From the NCBI GenBank assembly GCA_964463915.1, contig CAYXEH010000013.1:1-49802 (forward strand): a stretch of DNA of 49,802 nt. Reading direction: 5' to 3'. How positions within the stretch are numbered: position 1 is the stretch's first letter; every line of letters starts with the position of its first letter. The notes under the pieces are model-generated. The model saw only the letters and a program-made list of their open reading frames with translations. It was not told the origin of the DNA and did not search any database. Made by a program: the position numbers and the translations under genes. The stretch comes from PUPG01 sp964463915. GTDB taxonomy: Bacteria > Bacteroidota > Bacteroidia > Bacteroidales > UBA7960. Positions 19,741-26,145 of this stretch are shown piece by piece.

Positions 19741-20178
19741 TTATGCAGGGCGTTCCCCTTTGATACGTATTCCCATGCTGCGTGCGGTTCCGGCAACCAT
19801 ATTCATGGCCGACTCAACCGTAAAGCAATTCAGGTCTGGCATCTTTTCCTCGGCAATTGTCTTTACCTTATCCCAGGTAATGGTCGCCACCTTGGCCCGG
19901 TTAGGCTCAGCAGAGCCCGACTTGATCTTGGCGGCTTCACGCAATTGCACAGCAACAGGCGGGGTTTTAATGATGAAATTAAAGGACTTGTCTTTGAACA
20001 CCGTAATAATCACGGGAATCACCTTACCGGCTTTATCCTGTGTACGGGCATTGAACTGCTTGCAAAACTCCATAATATTCACACCCTTTGCACCCAATGC
20101 AGGTCCGACGGGCGGAGAAGGATTCGCAGCACCTCCTTTAATTTGCAGCTTAATTATTCCACTAACTTCTTTTGCCAT
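19741..20178 (-). CDS. rplK: 50S ribosomal protein L11 (uL11)
   Basis: A 145-residue protein of the GTPase-associated centre, needed for factor-dependent GTP hydrolysis and for RelA activation. Recognised by IKLQIKGGAANPSPPVGPAL, GVNIMEFCKQFN and the C-terminal rRNA-binding MVAGTARSMGI. It lies 95 bp after nusG. Confidence 0.98.
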   Translation of the reverse strand: MAKEVSGIIKLQIKGGAANPSPPVGPALGAKGVNIMEFCKQFNARTQDKAGKVIPVIITVFKDKSFNFIIKTPPVAVQLREAAKIKSGSAEPNRAKVATITWDKVKTIAEEKMPDLNCFTVESAMNMVAGTARSMGIRIKGERPA

Positions 20179-20273
20179 TTTTCGATTGTTTTTCTAGTAA
20201 GGGGATCAGTTTTTTCAGCAGGAAGCAGTCAGGTCGGAAGTCAGTGACCGTAACATCACGACATCCACCCCAA

Positions 20274-20816
20274 TCATTCTTTTTCTACCTGCATGAAACT
20301 TAATTCCAAAGGTGTTCTCCGGCCAAATATCTTCACCATCACTTTCAACTTCTTCTTCTCCTCATTGATCTCCTCGATCACACCTGAGAAACTATTGAAC
20401 GGACCGTCTGTAACCTTAACGGTTTCACCTACAATGTAAGGAACGTTAAGCTCTTCTTCTTTCCCCGAAAGTTCATCCACTTTTCCTAAGATGCGGTTGA
20501 CTTCGGATTCACGCAGGGGTACGGGGTCGCCATCAGCGCCCAAAAAACCCAACACCCCGGGTACATTCCGGATAATATGCGGAATCTCCCCAACCAGGGT
20601 AGCTTCTACCAATACATAACCAGGAAAATAGTTGCGCTCTGCGCTGACTTTTTTTCCTTTACGCACCTGGTAAACTTTTTCAGTTGGGATAAGTACTTGC
20701 GAAACATACTCCTCCAATCCGAGTCTGGCGATCTCGTTCTCAAGGTATTGTTTTACCTTTTTCTCGCCGCCACTAATTGCCCGGACCACATACCATTTTT
20801 TGACTTGTTCGCTCAT
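20274..20816 (-). CDS. nusG: transcription elongation/antitermination factor NusG
   Basis: A 180-residue NusG. The N-terminal NGN domain (KKWYVVRAISGGEKKVKQYL, FPGYVLVEA, IIRNVPGVLGFLG) binds RNA polymerase, and the C-terminal KOW domain (VGETVKVTDGPFNSFSGVIE) contacts Rho or ribosomal protein S10. Size and secE-nusG-rplK order are standard. Confidence 0.98.
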   Translation of the reverse strand: MSEQVKKWYVVRAISGGEKKVKQYLENEIARLGLEEYVSQVLIPTEKVYQVRKGKKVSAERNYFPGYVLVEATLVGEIPHIIRNVPGVLGFLGADGDPVPLRESEVNRILGKVDELSGKEEELNVPYIVGETVKVTDGPFNSFSGVIEEINEEKKKLKVMVKIFGRRTPLELSFMQVEKE

Positions 20817-20917
20817 ACCAATGTACGACGTGTTTATTCCTTAAGGGTACTCTGGTTGGTTAATTATTCGAAAATCAGATAAATATTAGAATATCTCACC
20901 AAAGTACTCCGGAATGA

Positions 20918-21112
20918 TTACAAAAAGAGACGGTAAAACTGTTCAAGTATGGAGCTGAAGGAAATATCCATCAAATAAACGATCATAGCGATTATAAGGG
21001 AAGCAATAGATACAACCACTGCACTACTTTGCAGTTCACTCCAAGTGGGCCATGAAACCTTATGGATCAATTCATCATAAGATTCACTGATGTAGGCTCT
21101 GATCTTCTTCAT
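20918..21112 (-). CDS. secE: preprotein translocase subunit SecE
   Basis: A 64-residue minimal SecE, the essential single-span partner of SecY. It has the amphipathic helix motif ELIHKVSWPTWSELQ followed by one membrane segment (SSAVVVSIASLIIAMIVYLM). It lies 25 bp downstream of tRNA-Trp and 101 bp before nusG, within the tuf-rplK operon. Confidence 0.95.
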   Translation of the reverse strand: MKKIRAYISESYDELIHKVSWPTWSELQSSAVVVSIASLIIAMIVYLMDISFSSILEQFYRLFL

Positions 21113-21137
21113 AATAATTATACATTCTAATATTTAG

Positions 21138-21210
21138 CACGGGTGGAAGGAGTCGAACCCTCAACCAACGGTTTTGGAGACCGCTACTCTACCAATTGAG
21201 CTACACCCGT
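21138..21210 (-). tRNA. tRNA-Trp (anticodon CCA)
   Basis: A 73-nt cloverleaf on the minus strand: acceptor ACGGGTG/CACCCGT, D-arm AGCTCAATTGGTAGAGT, anticodon loop with CCA, and T-loop GGTTCGACTCC. The discriminator is G and the 3' CCA is not encoded. It sits between tuf and secE. Confidence 0.96.
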
Positions 21211-21264
21211 AAATATTACTTCCGGTGACGGGTTCAGTCCGTCACCGGAAGTATGAACGGTTCC

Positions 21265-22452
21265 TTAGTCAATGATTTCGGTTACCTGACCTGCACCTAC
21301 TGTGCGGCCTCCCTCACGGATCGCAAAACGAAGACCTTTATCCATGGCCACGTCTGCAATCAGTTCTACGTTGATTGTAAGGTTATCTCCGGGCATTACC
21401 ATCTCACGTCCTTCGGGGAGTGTGATCTCACCGGTAACGTCTGTGGTGCGGAAGAAGAACTGCGGACGATATCTGTTACCAAATGGCGTGTGACGGCCAC
21501 CTTCTTCCTTCTTCAGGACATATACCTCGGCTTTAAACTTACTGTGAGGTTTCACAGAGCCGGGCTTACAAATAACCATACCACGGGAAATGGCATCTTT
21601 ATCAATACCACGCAACAACAAACCTGTATTGTCACCGGCTTCGCCGCGGTCAAGGATCTTGCGGAACATTTCCACACCTGTAACCACTGATTTCATTTTT
21701 TCGGCACCCATACCAATGATGTCAACGGGGTCACCACTGTTGATGACTCCTGTTTCAATCCGGCCGGTAGCCACAGTACCCCTACCTGTAATAGAGAACA
21801 CATCCTCAACAGGCATCAGGAAAGGCTTGTCCACATCCCGCTCAGGCAATGGGATATAATCGTCAACTGCAGCCATCAGTTCCACAACCTTTTCAACCCA
21901 TTTGGGTTCCCCGTTAAGACCGCCAAGCGCGGATCCCTGGATAACAGGCGTATTGTCTCCGTCAAATTCGTAGAATGCAAGTAATTCACGGATCTCCATC
22001 TCTACCAGTTCCAAAAGCTCCTCGTCATCAACAAGGTCAACCTTGTTCATAAAGACTACCAAGGAAGGTACACCTACCTGGCGTGCCAAAAGGAGGTGCT
22101 CACGGGTCTGCGGCATAGGACCGTCGGTAGCGGCTACTACAAGGATGGCACCGTCCATCTGGGCAGCACCCGTAACCATGTTCTTCACATAGTCAGCGTG
22201 ACCGGGGCAGTCCACATGGGCATAGTGACGAGTTTCTGTTTGATATTCAACGTGTGCAGTATTGATAGTGATCCCTCTTTCTTTCTCTTCCGGGGCATTG
22301 TCAATAGAATCAAATGACCTGATCTCTGACCAGCCTTTTTCTGCCAGAATTTTTGTGATCGCAGCGGTGAGTGTGGTTTTACCATGGTCAACGTGACCAA
22401 TGGTACCAATATTCACGTGCGGCTTCGTGCGTTCAAATTTTTCTTTTGCCAT
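21265..22452 (-). CDS. tuf: elongation factor Tu
   Basis: A 395-residue EF-Tu that delivers aminoacyl-tRNA to the ribosome. The G1 loop GHVDHGKTTL, DCPGHADYVKNM (G3), NKVDLVDD (G4) and GSALGG (G5) are present, followed by beta-barrel domains II and III ending VGAGQVTEIID. Four tRNA genes precede it and tRNA-Trp follows, so it is probably cotranscribed with them. Confidence 0.99.
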   Translation of the reverse strand: MAKEKFERTKPHVNIGTIGHVDHGKTTLTAAITKILAEKGWSEIRSFDSIDNAPEEKERGITINTAHVEYQTETRHYAHVDCPGHADYVKNMVTGAAQMDGAILVVAATDGPMPQTREHLLLARQVGVPSLVVFMNKVDLVDDEELLELVEMEIRELLAFYEFDGDNTPVIQGSALGGLNGEPKWVEKVVELMAAVDDYIPLPERDVDKPFLMPVEDVFSITGRGTVATGRIETGVINSGDPVDIIGMGAEKMKSVVTGVEMFRKILDRGEAGDNTGLLLRGIDKDAISRGMVICKPGSVKPHSKFKAEVYVLKKEEGGRHTPFGNRYRPQFFFRTTDVTGEITLPEGREMVMPGDNLTINVELIADVAMDKGLRFAIREGGRTVGAGQVTEIID

Positions 22453-22512
22453 ATCGTACTGGTGTTTAATGTTTAAAAAAGGGATTCAACAAATAGTGTG
22501 TTTCTGCCGTTG

Positions 22513-22584
22513 AGCCGATGACGGGAATTGAACCCGTGGCCTCTTCCTTACCAAGGAAACGCTCTACCCCTGAGCTACATCGGC
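22513..22584 (-). tRNA. tRNA-Thr (anticodon GGT)
   Basis: A 72-nt cloverleaf: acceptor GCCGATG/CATCGGC, loop TTGGTAA giving anticodon GGT, T-loop GGTTCAATTCC. CCA is not encoded. It is the tRNA nearest tuf. Confidence 0.95.
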
Positions 22585-22595
22585 AACAATCGTTG

Positions 22596-22668
22596 AGCGG
22601 AAAACGGGACTCGAACCCGCCACCTACAGCTTGGAAGGCTGTCGCTCTACCAGATGAGCTATTTCCGC
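22596..22668 (-). tRNA. tRNA-Gly (anticodon TCC)
   Basis: A 73-nt cloverleaf: acceptor GCGGAAA/TTTCCGC, anticodon stem CAGCC/GGCTG-type around loop CTTCCAA (TCC), T-loop GGTTCGAGTCC. CCA is not encoded. Confidence 0.95.
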
Positions 22669-22676
22669 TTTTAATG

Positions 22677-22759
22677 TGGGGGGGGAAGGATTCGAACCTC
22701 CGAAGGCGAAAGCCAACAGATTTACAGTCTGCCCCATTTGACCGCTCTGGAACCCCCCC
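22677..22759 (-). tRNA. tRNA-Tyr (anticodon GTA)
   Basis: An 83-nt class II tRNA with acceptor GGGGGGG/CCCCCCC, anticodon GTA in loop CTGTAAA and a long variable arm (GTTGGCTTTCGCCTTC). CCA is not encoded. Confidence 0.95.
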
Positions 22760-22781
22760 AGACATAATCAGTATTTCAAAG

Positions 22782-22855
22782 AGCCGATGGAGGGATTCGA
22801 ACCCCCGGCCAGCTGATTACAAATCAGCTGCTCTGACCAACTGAGCTACATCGGC
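22782..22855 (-). tRNA. tRNA-Thr (anticodon TGT)
   Basis: A 74-nt cloverleaf: acceptor GCCGATG/CATCGGC, anticodon stem CTGAT/ATCAG around loop TTGTA (TGT), T-loop GGTTCGAATCC. First gene of the tRNA-tuf operon; CCA is not encoded. Confidence 0.95.
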
Positions 22856-22896
22856 AACAGCGTTTTGGCAATTTAAATACCTTGTAAAAAGGTCTG

Positions 22897-22927
22897 CAAA
22901 TGTACAAAATATTTAAACCCTACCAAA
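22897..22927 (-). promoter_or_regulatory. Bacteroidetes-type promoter of the tRNA-tuf operon
   Basis: On the minus strand TTTG (22927-22924) is followed by 19 bp and then TACATTTG (22904-22897), an exact fit to the Bacteroidetes consensus TTTG-N19-21-TAnnTTTG. Transcription would begin near 22890, about 35 bp before the first tRNA. Confidence 0.8.
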
Positions 22928-22963
22928 GAATATACAATTTTTTTTGCATGCTTTTCTCCAGGA

Positions 22964-23263
22964 CTACAAACCTTTCATTTTTTCCTTGTGCTTTTTCACC
23001 TGGCGCTTTAGGGCATCCACGGAATTATCCACCGCCTCTTCAAAGGTTTTGGCCTGTTTCTTGGCAAAAAGATCATTGCCGGGAATCACCACTTTTATTT
23101 CCGCGATCTTATTCTCATTATTGGAGGCAGCATCCGTGCGCAGAATTACGTCACAGCCATGAACTCCATCAAAAAGGGTGGAAAGTTTCGCTGTTTTTTC
23201 CCTGATAAAATCTTCCAGCTTTGCATCCGCTTTGAAATGGACTGAATTGATGTTAACTTTCAT
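22964..23263 (-). CDS. hpf: ribosome hibernation promoting factor, short form
   Basis: A 99-residue HPF/RaiA-family protein that binds the 30S decoding region in starvation and silences ribosomes. The fold is recognised by MKVNINSVHFKADAKLEDFI, a KLSTLFDG helix and the basic C-terminal helix ALKRQVKKHKEKMKG. It lacks the long C-terminal domain of LHPF. It lies between xerC and the tRNA-tuf operon, an order common in Bacteroidota. Confidence 0.92.
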   Translation of the reverse strand: MKVNINSVHFKADAKLEDFIREKTAKLSTLFDGVHGCDVILRTDAASNNENKIAEIKVVIPGNDLFAKKQAKTFEEAVDNSVDALKRQVKKHKEKMKGL

Positions 23264-23281
23264 GATAATTTCCTCCAGAAT

Positions 23282-24169
23282 TTAAGCCTTCGGATGGGCT
23301 TGTTTATAAATGTGCTTGATTTTTTCAATCGAGTTATGGGTATAAACCTGCGTGGCCGAAAGACTTGCATGACCGAGCAACTCCTTGATGGCATTCAGGT
23401 CAGCGCCGTTATTCAGCATATGGGTTGCAAAAGAATGTCGCAGCACATGCGGGCTTTTTTTGACCAGGGTGGTCAGGCGGCCAAGGTAGGCATTCACCCG
23501 GCGATACACAAATACCGGATAGGCTTTAGTCCCTTTTTCCGTCACGAAAACCCAGGGAATATCACCACCGAAAACTTTTGCTTTTTCTTCACAGTAACGC
23601 TGGTAAGTTTCCACCACACGTCCAAGAAGTGGCAACAACCGCTCCTTATTCCCCTTTCCTTTAACGCGCATCTGCTGCTGTTCCACATCCACATCAGCGT
23701 GTTGCAGCTCAATCAGTTCAGCACGACGAATTCCGGTGGAATAAAACAATTCGAGCATCAGCTGATCCCGCATATCCTGAAAATTCTGTCCAAAAAGGCG
23801 TGGATCAAGAATTTCCTCCAGCTTCTCCTGGTCCATAAACACCGGAAGGCGACGGTCATTCTTCAGAGACACCACTTTGTCCATGGGGTTGTCACGAATT
23901 ATACCCGTTTTAATCAAATAAGCGTAAAGAGAGCGCAGGGCCGAACGTTTCCTGTTAAAAGTACTACGTGCCGTTCCTCCCCTGCGCAGAGAAGCGAACC
24001 ATGACCTGACCATACCCTGATCTGCCAGATGACAGGAAGCTGTATCATACTGCTCCTTCAGGTATTTTTCAAACTGATCCAGGTCACTGCGGTATGCAAG
24101 AAGCGTGTGCTCAGAGTAACATTTTACCTGGCACAAATATTCAAGAAATTGTTCAGAATAAACGCCCAT
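23282..24169 (-). CDS. xerC: tyrosine recombinase XerC/XerD family
   Basis: A 295-residue site-specific recombinase, probably acting on dif to resolve chromosome dimers. The SAM-like N-terminal domain (YLCQVKCYSEHTLLAYRSDL) precedes the catalytic domain: Arg in STGIRRAELIEL, Lys in KGKGNKER, HxxR in HVLRHSFATHML, His in LLGHASLSATQ and nucleophile Tyr in VYTHNS. The frame extends to 24226, but MGVYSEQFLEYL at 24169 is the conserved start. Chromosomal Xer context (rpsU, hpf) argues against a phage integrase. Confidence 0.92.
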   Translation of the reverse strand: MGVYSEQFLEYLCQVKCYSEHTLLAYRSDLDQFEKYLKEQYDTASCHLADQGMVRSWFASLRRGGTARSTFNRKRSALRSLYAYLIKTGIIRDNPMDKVVSLKNDRRLPVFMDQEKLEEILDPRLFGQNFQDMRDQLMLELFYSTGIRRAELIELQHADVDVEQQQMRVKGKGNKERLLPLLGRVVETYQRYCEEKAKVFGGDIPWVFVTEKGTKAYPVFVYRRVNAYLGRLTTLVKKSPHVLRHSFATHMLNNGADLNAIKELLGHASLSATQVYTHNSIEKIKHIYKQAHPKA

Positions 24170-24269
24170 AATAAGAGAAAGAAGAAACCCTTGCTTAAAG
24201 TTATGCCAAAAAAACAGCTTCTGCAAAAATTTCTCCTGAAAAGCGAAAAGATTTTAGGTGAAAGCCGGA

Positions 24270-24464
24270 TTAACTATCCTGTTCGTTTCTCAACTGCTGG
24301 ATATAGATCGCTTTAAGCTTCTCTTCCCGTTTCTTAACTGAAGGCTTGGTATACTTTTGACGATCCCTCAGCTCCCTGAGCACACCGGTCTTCTCAAACT
24401 TGCGCTTCATCTTCTTCAGGACCCGGTCAATGTTTTCACCTTCTTTTATAGGAACAATAATCAT
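24270..24464 (-). CDS. rpsU: 30S ribosomal protein S21 (bS21)
   Basis: A 64-residue very basic small-subunit protein near the anti-Shine-Dalgarno end of 16S rRNA. Recognised by MIIVPIKEGENIDRVLKKMK and FEKTGVLRELRDRQKYTKPS. It begins the block that runs into xerC and hpf, with its own promoter candidate upstream at 24531-24559. Confidence 0.96.
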   Translation of the reverse strand: MIIVPIKEGENIDRVLKKMKRKFEKTGVLRELRDRQKYTKPSVKKREEKLKAIYIQQLRNEQDS

Positions 24465-24530
24465 GTTTACCTCTTTCTTTTGACTGATTATAAACTAAAT
24501 ACAATAATATGTTCGCCCCAAAAGCGGTCG

Positions 24531-24559
24531 CAAATTTACAAATAATTTTTGTAAACAAA
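24531..24559 (-). promoter_or_regulatory. promoter candidate for rpsU
   Basis: The minus strand has TTTG (24559-24556) and TAAATTTG (24538-24531), matching the -33 and -7 boxes of Bacteroidetes promoters with a 17-bp spacer, two shorter than usual. It lies 67 bp before the rpsU start. Confidence 0.5.
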
Positions 24560-24563
24560 AACT

Positions 24564-24923
24564 TTAATGCGGATAAAACGCATCCTCTATATGTTTTAAT
24601 CTGGGACGCGGCAATTGCATGACAATTGAAATGATATCAAAACGTACTTCAAGATCAAGTCCGTTTGAGGACACATAGTGATTGGCCGTTTTGATCAATC
24701 TCCGCTGTTTCTGTTTGCTGACAAACTCTTCAGGACTACCGTAATAATCTGTTGACCGGGTTTTCACTTCAACAATCAACAACAGATTACCCTGACGTGC
24801 AATAATATCTGCTTCCTGGTGGTTGGAATACCAGTTGGTCTCCAATATCTGCCAGCCCATTCCGGCCAGGTAAGCAGCAGCAATTGCTTCCCCTTGTTTC
24901 CCGGTTTCATGCGACTCCGCCAT
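24564..24923 (-). CDS. YraN (UPF0102) family endonuclease-like protein
   Basis: A 119-residue protein with the YraN/UPF0102 pattern: GKQGEAIAAAYL at the N-terminus, then HQEADIIARQGNLLLIVEVK, an Asp...GluXLys arrangement typical of PD-(D/E)XK nuclease folds. Biological role is unsettled. It starts 6 bp after purS. Confidence 0.9.
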   Translation of the reverse strand: MAESHETGKQGEAIAAAYLAGMGWQILETNWYSNHQEADIIARQGNLLLIVEVKTRSTDYYGSPEEFVSKQKQRRLIKTANHYVSSNGLDLEVRFDIISIVMQLPRPRLKHIEDAFYPH

Positions 24924-24929
24924 GATGGA

Positions 24930-25193
24930 TCATTTGCCGCACTCCGCCTCCATCAACTCAAACTCATAATATTCCATAATGGGGTTGGCCAACAACTTTT
25001 CACAGGCCGTTTCCACCATTTTCTTTGCTTCATCAGGATTTTCAGCTTCCACTTCCAGGCTGACATGTTTACCCACCCGCACATCGCTGATCTGAGAAAG
25101 GCCAAGATTTTTCATATTGGCGGTAATGGCCTTTCCCTGGGGATCCAGCAAGGCCTTCAGGGGCATCACGTTGATTTCTGCGCAAAACTTCAT
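24930..25193 (-). CDS. purS: phosphoribosylformylglycinamidine synthase subunit PurS
   Basis: An 87-residue PurS, the small structural subunit that joins PurL and PurQ in step four of purine synthesis. Recognised by ALLDPQGKAITANMKNLGL, DVRVGKHVSLEVE and CEKLLANPIMEYYE. Length is normal. No purL or purQ is nearby; it lies between pssA (3 bp away) and yraN. Many Bacteroidota use a single large PurL without PurS, so this organism may use the three-part complex. Confidence 0.9.
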   Translation of the reverse strand: MKFCAEINVMPLKALLDPQGKAITANMKNLGLSQISDVRVGKHVSLEVEAENPDEAKKMVETACEKLLANPIMEYYEFELMEAECGK

Positions 25194-25196
25194 GAT

Positions 25197-25922
25197 TCAG
25201 TGGTATTGTTGTACATGATAAACAAGGGACAAAAGTAGGTAAAAAATCAGGAATAAAGGTACCGCCGACAGCCCGAATACAATCAGAAGCAACAAACAAC
25301 CAGAAAAAAATAAGATTACGTACTTGTTGTCCTTCCATGTCATTGATTGAACCTTTAGTGAAAACATCCGGACCGGTGACACCAGCAGCCAGGAGATCAC
25401 AAAAATCAACCCCAGATTGAGCCAGATATTTGTGATAAAGGTCTCAAAAAAACTAAAAACCAGGGCGTCCGGATCCGTATAAGTCAGCACAAAGGGAATG
25501 GAAGCAATCAGCAGGGCACTTGCCGGTGTGGGAAGTCCCCGGAAATCATTTTTCTGTGCTTCGTCAATATTGAAACGAGCCAGGCGAAGACATGAAAAAA
25601 CCGCAACCAGGAAGGCCAGCGACGGCAACAGTATGTATGGTTCGCCAGGCTGCATTAGCTGAAACGCTCCCTGCAGATAATAATAAAGAATCGCAGAAGG
25701 CGCCACCCCAAAGCTGACCAGGTCAGCCAGGGAGTCGAGTTGCTGGCCGATCGGAGATCCCGCACGCAACACCCTGGCTACCGCCCCATCAAGAAAATCG
25801 AGGACGGCACATAAGCCGATAATGATCGCTGCCACTCCGGGTTGTCCCTGGAGGGTCATTACAATAGCCACACAGCCCAGGAAGAGATTGATCAGCGTGA
25901 TGGTGTTGGGTATGGATTTCAT
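25197..25922 (-). CDS. pssA: CDP-diacylglycerol--serine O-phosphatidyltransferase
   Basis: A 241-residue membrane enzyme making phosphatidylserine, precursor of phosphatidylethanolamine. The CDP-alcohol phosphotransferase signature is complete: DFLDGAVARVLRAG then GQQLDSLADLVSFGVAP (DG-AR-G-D-D). About eight hydrophobic segments cover the rest. First gene of a pssA-purS-yraN run; directly upstream lies the repeat tract at 25932-26070. Confidence 0.93.
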   Translation of the reverse strand: MKSIPNTITLINLFLGCVAIVMTLQGQPGVAAIIIGLCAVLDFLDGAVARVLRAGSPIGQQLDSLADLVSFGVAPSAILYYYLQGAFQLMQPGEPYILLPSLAFLVAVFSCLRLARFNIDEAQKNDFRGLPTPASALLIASIPFVLTYTDPDALVFSFFETFITNIWLNLGLIFVISWLLVSPVRMFSLKVQSMTWKDNKYVILFFSGCLLLLIVFGLSAVPLFLIFYLLLSLVYHVQQYH

Positions 25923-25931
25923 AGTTAGTCA

Positions 25932-26070
25932 GTTGTTGGTTCTCAGGGGCGGAGGTTCGGCGAAATACCCATAAACCGTGGCCGGAGCCAGGCGGTTGTT
26001 GGTTCTCATGGGCCGTGGATGACGGGCGTTGCCCTTATTCGTTGAACGGCCTGTGCGGTTGTTCGTTGGG
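25932..26070 (-). repeat. dispersed GAGAACCAACAACC repeat, cluster upstream of pssA
   Basis: Two good copies of the core (25932-25945 and 25994-26011, the latter including CCATGAGAACCAACAACC) and one degenerate copy (26057-26070) lie on the minus strand. The second shares 18 bases with the units at 4581-4825, more than 20 kb away. Confidence 0.8.
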
Positions 26071-26072
26071 TC

Positions 26073-26087
26073 GACCCCGAAGGGGTC
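26073..26087 (-). other. UUCG-tetraloop hairpin
   Basis: GACCCC and GGGGTC flank three bases; on the minus strand the transcript closes as C(UUCG)G, a very stable tetraloop. It lies in the gap after the tricorn-like gene and may protect or end its mRNA. No T-run follows. Confidence 0.5.
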
Positions 26088-26095
26088 ACACGTTA

Positions 26096-26143
26096 CCAGG
26101 GCAGGAGCCGGAAGCCGTTTCCCGGCTTCCGGTTCCTGGCCTG
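26096..26143 (-). terminator. large hairpin just after the tricorn-like gene
   Basis: About 17-20 nearly continuous pairs (GGAGCCGGAAGCCG with CGGCTTCCGGTTCC at the core) close over a five-base loop, two bases beyond the stop codon at 26146. There is no T-run, so it is either a Rho-assisted end, an RNA-stability structure or a bidirectional barrier rather than a textbook intrinsic terminator. Confidence 0.5.
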
Positions 26144-26145
26144 AT

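Noticed and set aside
22466..22844. Open frames on both strands across the tRNA cluster, about 100 codons each
   Set aside because: They are translations of tRNA genes (for example GVPERSNGADCKSVG), a well-known false-positive pattern.
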